The position numbers and the translations under genes were made by a program. A stretch of DNA of 51,590 bases from a virus: positions 1 through 51,590 of IMG/VR virus record IMGVR_UViG_3300023116_000066; one strand, 5' to 3'. Shown here in pieces: positions 21,401-27,095 of this stretch (its first letter is position 1; each line of letters starts with the position of its first letter). A model generated the notes under the pieces. It had not been told where the DNA came from. It worked only from the letters and a program-made list of their open reading frames with translations, and did no database searches.

Positions 21401-21746
21401 CGCTGATGCGTTTAATATTGCTGGTCTACAAGAACTACAATTAGGTAGTGTTGAATTAGGTACTGGTGGTGCAGCCATTAATGAATTTAGTACAGATCCA
21501 TTCTTTACACAAGATTCAGATAGTATTGTACCAACACAGAGAGCAATTAAAGCCTATATTGCTTCCCAAATTGGTTCAGGATCTTCGACTTTGAACGTAA
21601 ATACACTTACCGCAGGCCAAGTGTTTGTAGCTGATAATTATATTACTACTACCAACGGTTTAGAGCTTTCAGTTCAAGGTAAAATGAACTTCAAAGAAGG
21701 TGTAACAGGTGTACCAATAGCAATGAACATGTTTTTACATGGATAA
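15456..21746 (+). CDS. Giant virion protein paralogous to its upstream neighbour, one beta-propeller
   Basis: 2096 aa, collinear with the 1903-aa protein: eight CBM5/12-like repeats (residues ~10-555), a beta-helix, one seven-bladed propeller (~1480-1750) and the same C-terminus (LTGHDFLDIGTGNF, STDQDGNFRVGDLF, VPTQRAIKAYI). It differs by insertions. A ~85-aa beta module splits repeat seven from repeat eight. Two helical modules with the pattern YN..kC.RDi...DA..YD....GN (near 17505-17590 and 18375-18460) interrupt the beta-helix. One GTGYAVGDTFTIPG-type module lies near 19690-19790. The second propeller of the neighbour is absent. It is probably part of the same host-recognition structure. 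Duplication followed by domain insertion explains the pair. Confidence 0.8.
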   Translation: MAEFRLGRIKFIWKGEWVAGTQYVKDDVVRVGGKTFVCTISHTADPDFNVDADYVPPKWNLMGDGQQWRGDWDNNVVYYKNDLVKYGGNVYLCLIGHTSAATDALGLEVDYTKAGLDSTLSKWDLFAESYDWQGDWQPNFRYKINDTVKYGGNVYLCNTGYTSASDATYGLEGLGLVTPGVREHFAYWDLYTEGFDWKGDWTPSTRYKINDVVKFGGTTYICNEGHTAGADFIAGLEADQSKWDYFNQGIEYKEDWDNSAGINYKVNDVVKYGAGLWICLAKHQTSGSRTFEQDEDSGYWAQFVEGFEFDNSWNVSTVYQPGDVVTYGGYAYIATTNHSGIKPTDPTNGNANWDLYQTGFKLQNDWSIGTDYKVGDVVRVNGYTYLAIADSPSLPATVTATASGTDAFTCTTTADITVGMAVNFTGSVFGGVQTGVTYYINTILSGTEFTISAEQGGALFEVPTASGSMSVVVAAKPPNTTYWERLNSGFRWLGQWLDDYDYVLGDVVRYGNSSFVCVLSHHSQEDSDSTLSQGSLDSRPDQDLSGTYWNLLAAGDENNVLTTTGDMLVYSGAGPTRLAAGDEGQTLVVSSTGVPEWKYWGEIDQLYYVGFEGVDSPAPSYGSTSDRPWRTIRYAAEQLENGPRNPNAKHLLKINRQFIQAETGEWIDYQITNNIAPFTTGFTYNKDKCVRDIGLILDALAYDFSHGGNVKSREAALEYVNNASAFYTAGQEAETVAAIQYAINDVLKQAVFLNAGPAVNYQTTNGVANPVLQQIDLSYEAEATASTEITSLLPIITDAITAGVVGGIPAAVKPQRTILVKTGVFYEVLPIKVPVETAIVGDELRSTNVRPAGSLVNSSDVPYSLDALAFLKTLLNNVVQGVDVTELQSGVQQVIARPYATATEGTLVQGLLDNAIDYIDFYLNGNGSAPTMTGQNNTVDDYDRLAAATLLYLNKEFAVAETLEYIAQTYPSYTYNTASCARDVRTYIDAFYYDLFFTGNYKTLEAAHLYVNSVRGSTAENMYLVRNGTGIRNQTVQGLTGTLGAANAYGTRRPSAGAYVSLDPGWGPNDTRVWVTNKSCYVQNVTTFGTGCVGCKIDGDLHAGGNDSIVANDFTQVLSDGIGVWCTNLGRTELVSVFSYYGHIGYLAENGGKIRATNGNSSYGTFGCVSEGVDSTETPVTGTVDNRDFNAAGTVVTDANNKIWRVEYANAGNKYQNATYTFNGAGINVEVADDERRDEAVFQIRMLDLNDSSGQFGGSEYLQVENVAQGGTTTSITLSATDSAQSADYVGARIFINSGLGTGQTGIINSYNAGSKVADIYKENGTPGWDHAVPGEAIVSPDPSSLYLIEPRIQIAAPTHVVTSTSASQSLESAVYHPVRTTSSYTWAAAGNGDATFDFVMYGFKYYVTMTAGGTGYAVGDTFTIPGTTFGGLTPANDLTVTVTNVRDADPDFDIIDTFSFEGEGFGGRIVGVSTGTTTNARYTGADGEWNNSTLPSSASWNAVAAGLEGDEETGTVRFVAVATGTNDAAYSDDGGVTWTAATTPQSSAYESVVYGNGKFVLVRSDSNIPVISNDGTLWANAGGTIGTDTNWRAVAFGQGIFVAVSASGSAAYSTDGITWLGLTVSGAVSPVLTDIAYGNGRFVAVSDTGITFTMVDKTNLVAGDVVGSGTATRYISYGQGTFVVVENATDTYHYSKYGLDWTTNSSLAGATGNGKPVFSNVNYDPQFYMLNSAGTDVKLKAGARAEARAKVEDGQIQTIRMVDPGSGYDPLSLPVVTITDATNVYDAPFEIRVGDGALGNPGFVNRGTSWDVATVTITGDGYGDYYQAGSYVKVNNLNRLPTPGSNVEFASLPGNYYKLVTVTQILGTELNDGTVTAPYSARLQLSPIVEISDAPEHADTFEIRIRYSQCRLTGHDFLDIGTGNFTNTNYPGIPLQDPEPDSETIEKGGGRVFFTSTDQDGNFRVGDLFTVEQATGTATLNADAFNIAGLQELQLGSVELGTGGAAINEFSTDPFFTQDSDSIVPTQRAIKAYIASQIGSGSSTLNVNTLTAGQVFVADNYITTTNGLELSVQGKMNFKEGVTGVPIAMNMFLHG

Positions 21747-21759
21747 TGGAGAAAAATAA

Positions 21760-22080
21760 ATGGCAAATGGAAGATTAGGAGCCTCAGATTTAAGTGCTGC
21801 AACACTGACATCAGTTTATACTGTGCCAGTAGACACTTTTACTGTGGTAAGTTTATCTCTGTGTAATAGGGGAAACCAAGCAACTAATGTTAGGGTAGCA
21901 GTGGCAGCCGCGGCAACACCAACAAACGCTGAATGGATTGAATATGACACAGAGCTTTTAGGACACGGCGTACTAGAACGCACTGGTATAGTAATGGACG
22001 CCGGTAAAATTCTTGTAGTTTACTCAACAAATCCGAACGTAAGTGCGGTTGCGATGGGTATTGAGACTTCAAGTGTATAA
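21760..22080 (+). CDS. Small beta-sandwich virion protein (hypothetical)
   Basis: 106 aa, 13 nt after the giant gene, ribosome site TGGAG. Beta-rich with no Cys cluster or catalytic motif. Strands such as TVVSLSLCNRGNQATNVRVAV and 'KILVVYSTNPNVSAVAMG' resemble the 109-aa protein at 8949. I infer the two are paralogous accessory proteins each paired with a fibre gene. Its stop codon lies inside a late promoter box for the next gene. Confidence 0.65.
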   Translation: MANGRLGASDLSAATLTSVYTVPVDTFTVVSLSLCNRGNQATNVRVAVAAAATPTNAEWIEYDTELLGHGVLERTGIVMDAGKILVVYSTNPNVSAVAMGIETSSV

Positions 22081-22083
22081 ATA
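22076..22083 (+). promoter_or_regulatory. Late promoter, perfect TATAAATA
   Basis: An exact T4 late consensus overlapping the preceding stop codon, 19 nt before the next ATG. The ribosome site AGGGGAT lies between. Confidence 0.75.
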
Positions 22084-22102
22084 CTAGCATCAGGGGATAT
22101 CA

Positions 22103-22435
22103 ATGGGAAGATACATAACAACAACAGGAACAGCAGGAGTAACAATCCGAGAAGTTTCTACAACTTTTAACGCAAGTGTCAATGATAGAATTCTAGCAGA
22201 TACTTCAGGCGCAGGGTTCACAATTACATTACCTGCGAACAGTTCACTGCTTTTAAATGACACTATTCAATTTATTGACGTAGGTGCGTCGATGGCAACA
22301 AATAACCTTACCATCGCACGTAACGGGTCAAAGATCAATGGATTAAACGAAGACTTGGTTATTAACGTTACTGGATCAGTAGTAACATTAACGTATACTG
22401 GTTCAAATTATGGTTGGGTAATTGCTGGATCATAA
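22103..22435 (+). CDS. Small beta virion/fibre protein
   Basis: 110 aa. The pattern DTSGAGFTITLPAN, 'LLNDTIQFIDVG', NNLTIARNGSKING and a terminal 'YTGSNYGWVIAG' matches a small beta domain found widely in phage fibre and collar proteins (a 'drv.adTsag.ftvtLPa' type fold). It stands alone here and lies directly before the Cys-rich adhesin-like genes. A role as fibre connector or trimeric cap is inferred; the domain type is moderately sure. Confidence 0.65.
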   Translation: MGRYITTTGTAGVTIREVSTTFNASVNDRILADTSGAGFTITLPANSSLLLNDTIQFIDVGASMATNNLTIARNGSKINGLNEDLVINVTGSVVTLTYTGSNYGWVIAGS

Positions 22436-22452
22436 GATTAAAGGATAGTTAG

Positions 22453-23424
22453 ATGGCAACACTAAAAGAACTACTTACTTCAAAGGATCAGGCATTATAT
22501 CCAGTTGATGAAGAAAACCTTGAAAGAGGTCACATCTACTCATATACACCTGGGACTGACTATAACAATTTCTGCCAAGGGATTTGTTGGATTGCCCCTG
22601 CCAACGGTACAGCAGTTATTGAGATTTGGGGAGCTGGTGGTTCAGGTGCTGAAATGTGCTGTTGCGGTTTCGGTCTTCCAGGAAACCCAGGAGCTTACGC
22701 AAAGAAAACTATTTCAATACAAGCAGGTTGCTATATATGCGGTTATGTAGGCAAACCTTGCGGTAACGCAGACGATTTATGTTTTAGAGGTTGTTCACAA
22801 GCAACATGTTTATGTTGGAGAGGAAATTCAGGCACAGGCGGATGTATGTGTGCTCAAGGTGGTAGAGGCGGAACAAGTATTTGTTCAACTACACCATCAG
22901 GATACTGCTGTTTTAGAGCAAACAGTTTCTGTGTAACAAGAACAAATAATAATCATTGCGGAATTGTGTGTAACTATAGAGAAAGCGATTGGCATGCTTG
23001 TGCGTATGGCGGTGATATTAACATGGGAGGTTGTTTCTCTTGTGTTAGTTTCTTTGGATGCCATCCAAGTTGTCCATGTTACTTCCACTGGCATTTAGCT
23101 GTTCCCCCTGGACAGTTTGCTAAGTGCGGAGGAGTAGTTACATTTAATACAGAAAACAACAACGGATTTTCACAATGGTCAGGACACGGAATGCATCAAC
23201 ACATTTATGCGCTAAATGCTCTGTCAAGAACTCCAGAAAAAGGTACTCCGTGGGCATACTGTTGGGGTGCTGGTAAAGGTTGTGGATGTTATAACAACGA
23301 AGGCTGTTCGAGCCACGTACCAATTGGTCACCCAGGAATGGGACCGTTTCCATGTCCACAGGTGCGTGACCATGGACGTAAAGGTGGCGACGGCGCAATT
23401 AGAATTAGGTTTATAGAGGATTAG
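22453..23424 (+). CDS. Cysteine- and glycine-rich adhesin-like virion protein, copy 1
   Basis: 323 aa with about 32 cysteines. The N-terminal ~40 residues are ordinary and probably attach the protein. Then CWIAPANGTAVIEIWGAGGSG begins a glycine-rich domain of the kind found at phage fibre tips. Cysteine clusters follow: MCCCGFG, GGCMCAQGGRGG, GYCCFR, FFGCHPSCPCYF, GCGCYNNEGC. It ends in RDHGRKGGDGAIRIRFIE. Glycine-rich loops resemble the polyglycine design of T-even gp38 adhesins by analogy only. The Cys density could mean disulphides formed after release or metal binding. Two paralogues follow with 2-3 nt spacing, so they are probably co-translated. No signal peptide is present. The adhesin role is inferred. 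Confidence 0.7.
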   Translation: MATLKELLTSKDQALYPVDEENLERGHIYSYTPGTDYNNFCQGICWIAPANGTAVIEIWGAGGSGAEMCCCGFGLPGNPGAYAKKTISIQAGCYICGYVGKPCGNADDLCFRGCSQATCLCWRGNSGTGGCMCAQGGRGGTSICSTTPSGYCCFRANSFCVTRTNNNHCGIVCNYRESDWHACAYGGDINMGGCFSCVSFFGCHPSCPCYFHWHLAVPPGQFAKCGGVVTFNTENNNGFSQWSGHGMHQHIYALNALSRTPEKGTPWAYCWGAGKGCGCYNNEGCSSHVPIGHPGMGPFPCPQVRDHGRKGGDGAIRIRFIED

Positions 23425-23427
23425 ATC

Positions 23428-24408
23428 ATGGCAACACTAAGAGGTTTATTACAAGATAGATTGGATTTTGTTGCTCAAGAAGAGACTAATCTTGAACAAG
23501 GTCAAATTTGGGTTTATGCTCCATCAAATAACTATACAAACTTCCATACAGGAATTTGCTGGATTGCTCCAGCTGACGGAACAGCAGTTATTGAAATATG
23601 GGGCGCAGGCGGCAGTGGAGCAAAAATGTGTTGCTGTGGTGGAGGATTACCAGGCAATCCAGGAGCATATTCGAAAAAAACAATTCAAGTACTAGCAGGT
23701 TGTAATGTTACAGGCACGGTTGGTTTTAGTTGCGGTAACGCAGACTCTTTATGTTTTAGAGGACGTTCACAAGCAACATGTATAACTTTCCAGTGTAATG
23801 GAACGACAGGATGTATGTGTGCTCAAGGCGGTAGAGGCGGAACTTCTTACTGTTCGACAGGTACATCATTATATTGCTGTTTTAGAAATGCTAATTTCTG
23901 TGCTACAAAAACTGCTAATGAAAACTGTGGAATTGTATGTAACTATGGACCAGGCACCTCTGATTGTTGTGCTGATGCGTTCGGAGGAGACATTAATTTA
24001 AGAGGCGGATTTAGTAGAGCATCATTCTTTGGATGTCGCCCAATGTGTCCTTGTTGTTTCTATTATCACTTTGCTACACCACCAGGCTATCATACATGTG
24101 AAGGCGGCGAAGTTACAGTAACAAATGACGCTGATGCTGGTTATACTAGACACTCAGGTAGTGCTGGTCAGTTTCAGTTTGTTGGCGTACTAGGATTAAT
24201 GGGACGCCAATCAAGAGAAGGTATGTGGGGCGAACAAATTTGTTATAACGGATCAAGAAGTTGTGGCTGTTATAACCACCAAGGATGTATTTCCTTTAGT
24301 CCAGCAGGTCACCCAGGTGGCCCACCACATCCATGTCCAGACGTGAGAGATCATGCTTGGCGTGGCGGACACGGTGCTTTAAGAATTAAATTTATTAAGG
24401 ATGAATAG
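23428..24408 (+). CDS. Cysteine- and glycine-rich adhesin-like virion protein, copy 2
   Basis: 326 aa with about 29 cysteines, collinear with the copies on both sides. Shared blocks are ICWIAPADGTAVIEIWGAGG, MCCCGGGLPGNPGAY, SCGNADSLCFRG, GCMCAQGGRGGTS, CGIVCNYG and 'RDHAWRGGHGALRIKFI'. The region between ~190 and 280 (nt ~24060-24230) is the most divergent from the others, as expected if it contacts variable receptors. Three nucleotides separate it from the gene before and two from the gene after. Confidence 0.7.
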   Translation: MATLRGLLQDRLDFVAQEETNLEQGQIWVYAPSNNYTNFHTGICWIAPADGTAVIEIWGAGGSGAKMCCCGGGLPGNPGAYSKKTIQVLAGCNVTGTVGFSCGNADSLCFRGRSQATCITFQCNGTTGCMCAQGGRGGTSYCSTGTSLYCCFRNANFCATKTANENCGIVCNYGPGTSDCCADAFGGDINLRGGFSRASFFGCRPMCPCCFYYHFATPPGYHTCEGGEVTVTNDADAGYTRHSGSAGQFQFVGVLGLMGRQSREGMWGEQICYNGSRSCGCYNHQGCISFSPAGHPGGPPHPCPDVRDHAWRGGHGALRIKFIKDE

Positions 24409-24410
24409 GC

Positions 24411-25400
24411 ATGGCAATATCACTTAAAGGACTATTAACAGAAAGATCTTCCGAAAGAGTAGAAGAAAATCTGAATAAGGGTAAAGTCTATGTTTTTAGC
24501 CCTGGAACCATGTATCAATTCTTTAGACAGGGTATTTGTTGGATAGCACCAGCAGATGGTTGCGTTATGATTGAAGCATGGGGAGCAGGAGGATCTGGAG
24601 CAGAAATGTGCTGTTGTGGATTCGGTCTCCCAGGAAATGCTGGAGCATATTCTAGAAAATGTATTACAATGACAGCAGGTCAAGTAATTACAGGCAATGT
24701 AGGATTTAGTTGCGGTAACTCAGATGATTTATGTTTTAGAGGCTGTTCTGAACCAACAGGAATTTGTTGGAACGGACTTGCCGATAGCGACGGAGTTACA
24801 ACAAACGGATGTTTGTGTGCTCAAGGTGGTAAAGGCGGAGTGAGTATTTGTTCAACTACACCATCAGGATACTGCTGTTACAGAGCAAACGGTTTTTGTG
24901 TTACACGTACTACAGGTGATAACTGTGGTATTGCTTGTAACTACTGTGCTAATGGCACAGGTTGGATTGCTTGTGGTTACGGCGGCGACGTAAACTGTTG
25001 TGGCCAAGTAGGGTGTTCACACTTCTTTGGTTGTCACCCAAGATGTCCATGTCAATTTTATTACAGTATTCCGTTACCAGCAAACTTGTTTACTTGCGGT
25101 GCTGGAAGCCATGCTACATATAGAACTGAAAATGATAATGCTCACTCTCTTTGGTCAGGCCAAGGAAGAAAGCAAATGGTACAGGCGGTTAACGCACTAA
25201 GTAAATCGCCAACTAGAGGTATTCCATTTAACTATTGCTGGCGTTCAAATAGAGCATGTGGTTGTTATAATATGAACGGTTGTTTTCCATATCAACCAAT
25301 CGGATCAGGTGGTATTCCACCAACACCTTGTCCAAACGTGAGAGATCACGGTGTAAGAGGTGGCCACGGCGGTATAAGAATCCGCTTTATTGAAACGTAA
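24411..25400 (+). CDS. Cysteine- and glycine-rich adhesin-like virion protein, copy 3
   Basis: 329 aa with about 32 cysteines. Same layout as the two preceding genes: short N-terminus, ICWIAPADG, 'WGAGGSGAEMCCCGFG', LCAQGGKGG, GYCCYRANGFC, 'FFGCHPRCPCQFYY', ACGCYNMNGC and RDHGVRGGHGGIRIRFI. It is closer to copy 1 in several blocks. A 37-bp stretch encoding CSTTPSGYCC is identical in DNA to copy 1 (24843-24879 and 22876-22912), which suggests gene conversion or recent duplication. A late promoter box follows the stop codon. Confidence 0.7.
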   Translation: MAISLKGLLTERSSERVEENLNKGKVYVFSPGTMYQFFRQGICWIAPADGCVMIEAWGAGGSGAEMCCCGFGLPGNAGAYSRKCITMTAGQVITGNVGFSCGNSDDLCFRGCSEPTGICWNGLADSDGVTTNGCLCAQGGKGGVSICSTTPSGYCCYRANGFCVTRTTGDNCGIACNYCANGTGWIACGYGGDVNCCGQVGCSHFFGCHPRCPCQFYYSIPLPANLFTCGAGSHATYRTENDNAHSLWSGQGRKQMVQAVNALSKSPTRGIPFNYCWRSNRACGCYNMNGCFPYQPIGSGGIPPTPCPNVRDHGVRGGHGGIRIRFIET

Positions 25401-25408
25401 CATAAATA
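25401..25408 (+). promoter_or_regulatory. Late promoter box CATAAATA
   Basis: A seven-of-eight match to the T4 late consensus, 16 nt before the ATG at 25425. The ribosome site AGAGGAT lies between. Confidence 0.65.
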
Positions 25409-25424
25409 ATGTAGAGGATAGAAC

Positions 25425-26075
25425 ATGATTAAAACATTTACATTTACTATGCCAGATGAGCCATACGTTACAACTACCGCCAACAACAACACGGTAGAGA
25501 TTAGATACGATGGTCCCAAATGGCTGTGCTTTTGTGTTGAAAATGGCACAAATAAAGTTAGAAATTTAGAGTCTGAAGGCGAGACAGAAGCAGATCTTCA
25601 TTTTGAACACCAAATTGAAGATGGACACTATCATATTAAGGTACGTGCAGCTGATCATCCATTGATTGCCGCTTACTTTACTCACTGCTATACGCATCCA
25701 GAAGTCCCAACTTATGAAGAAGATTGTACTGATGCTGACGGTGATACTTGGACTTGGACTCATACATATGGCGAAAACGGTATTTTAAACCACGTTCATT
25801 TTAATGAATCAGTTGTTTGGGATCCAGATGCTGAAACATTTAGTGGACCACAATTTAGAACTCACGCTAACACACGTGAAGAAACAATGGCGCAGTTTGC
25901 CTATCAAGCAGATGTCACCGAAGAAAATCTTGACAGCCCGGATACAGAGTATACTACCGAGGAAGACACTGCTCTTAGAGCTCATGTAGCTTGGTTGCGT
26001 TCTATCCCAACCAAATACGCTGATATCAAACATTGGAAAATTCCTTTTCCAAGCGATTTACCAACACTTCAGTAA
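25425..26075 (+). CDS. Acidic hypothetical protein after the Cys-rich genes
   Basis: 216 aa, acidic and rich in His, Trp and Glu (TFTMPDEPYV, HFEHQIEDGHYHIKV, TWTWTHTYGEN, TTEEDTALRAHVAWLRSIP). The first ~75 residues read as a beta domain and the last ~60 as helix. I do not recognise a family. It has its own late promoter and sits directly after three adhesin-like genes. A fibre-assembly chaperone, like the small chaperones that follow fibre genes in T-even phages, is a reasonable guess, but nothing in the sequence proves it. Confidence 0.55.
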   Translation: MIKTFTFTMPDEPYVTTTANNNTVEIRYDGPKWLCFCVENGTNKVRNLESEGETEADLHFEHQIEDGHYHIKVRAADHPLIAAYFTHCYTHPEVPTYEEDCTDADGDTWTWTHTYGENGILNHVHFNESVVWDPDAETFSGPQFRTHANTREETMAQFAYQADVTEENLDSPDTEYTTEEDTALRAHVAWLRSIPTKYADIKHWKIPFPSDLPTLQ

Positions 26076-26091
26076 ACATTTGACTCAGATC

Positions 26092-26137
26092 TAGGTCTGG
26101 TGCTTTTATATTAAAATATATATTAGCATCGGACCTA
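26092..26137 (+). other. Long hairpin with AT-rich loop before the sugar-enzyme pair
   Basis: TAGGTCTGGTGC (26092-26103) pairs with GCATCGGACCTA (26126-26137) over 12 bp with two G-T wobbles, around a 22-nt AT-only loop. It lies in the 78-nt gap before the glycosyltransferase gene and is followed by the ribosome site TTGGAG. There is no T-run, so it is not a typical terminator. It could be an mRNA-stability or translation-control hairpin. Confidence 0.55.
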
Positions 26138-26153
26138 AATTCTTGGAGTACAA

Positions 26154-27095
26154 ATGGAAAACAGATCAAAAGCATTTTTCTTAAATGGCGGAGCAGGCCG
26201 AATGATTTGCTCTATTCCCGCATTGGAAAAATATGAAGAAGAATCGGGAGACAAAGACTTTATTGTTGTATGTGAAGGCGGAAGTGAAATTTTTAAAGGA
26301 CACCCGTTATTAGATAAAAGATCATATGACGTTATGCACAAAAACTTATTCGAAGATAAACTCAAAGATAGAGATATTGTAAGTACTGAACCGTATCGAG
26401 TTTGGGAATACTATAATCAACAGTGCAGTTTATCACAAGCATTTGATATAGAAATTAACGGCAAAGGTGTAAGAGACTTACCTAAGCCAACGTTGCGCCT
26501 AAGTAAAGAAGAACTTGTTACTGGTCGACAAATGGTTTCACAAGTTAAACAAAAACTTAAAAAAGATAAGGTTGTTGTTATTCAACCTTTTGGTAGAGGT
26601 ATTCAATATGTTGACGAATCGTTTTTAGATCCAACTTCACGTAGTATTGAATACAAAGATTTAAAAGCACTTATAAAAAAACTTCAAGCAAAAAACTTTG
26701 GAGTTATCTTAATGAGTGAATTTAAATTAGATTTAACAGGTGAAAATTATAAAGACGATGTAGCATCTCCCGAAGGATTAAACATCAGACAATGGGCCGG
26801 TTTAATTAAACAAGCAGATCATTTCTTAGGTTGTGATAGTGTAGGACAACATCTAGCACATATTGTAGGAACCAAGTCTACTGTAATTATTGGTTCAACA
26901 TATCCAGTTAATGTTTCTTACCCAAACGATCCAGATATGAATATTTTAGATTTTGGTGAAGACCAAAGGCAGTATTCACCTATCAGAATTACAATGGATG
27001 AAGCAGTTGATAGACATCATGAAACAATTATGACAATGACTGATGCTATTCAAGACTATGTTGTTAATTCAGTACTAGGGAAGAAACAAAAATGA
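26154..27095 (+). CDS. GT9-type glycosyltransferase (heptosyltransferase-like)
   Basis: 313 aa. The N-terminus FLNGGAGRMICSIPALEKY resembles the first nucleotide-binding loop of GT-B glycosyltransferases. The second domain has VVVIQPFGRG (~142) and, near residue 226, GCDSVGQHLAHIVGTKSTV followed by IIGSTYP. That is the GT9 pattern G.D(S/T)G..HLA..lGtp.v.lfG.t.p seen in ADP-heptose:LPS heptosyltransferases. It is slightly short for the family (~320-350 aa). A start at ATG 26154 is supported by TTGGAG upstream. It overlaps the carbamoyltransferase gene by ATGA, so they are translationally coupled. The heptose genes at 37803-40601 suggest ADP-heptose as donor. The acceptor, fibre or host glycan, is unknown. 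Confidence 0.75.
   Translation: MENRSKAFFLNGGAGRMICSIPALEKYEEESGDKDFIVVCEGGSEIFKGHPLLDKRSYDVMHKNLFEDKLKDRDIVSTEPYRVWEYYNQQCSLSQAFDIEINGKGVRDLPKPTLRLSKEELVTGRQMVSQVKQKLKKDKVVVIQPFGRGIQYVDESFLDPTSRSIEYKDLKALIKKLQAKNFGVILMSEFKLDLTGENYKDDVASPEGLNIRQWAGLIKQADHFLGCDSVGQHLAHIVGTKSTVIIGSTYPVNVSYPNDPDMNILDFGEDQRQYSPIRITMDEAVDRHHETIMTMTDAIQDYVVNSVLGKKQK

Noticed and set aside
26080-26112. Sigma70 promoter before the glycosyltransferase gene
   Set aside because: TTGACT is present, but the nearest good -10 (TATATT) is 21 bp away and the properly spaced hexamers are poor; too weak to list as a promoter.
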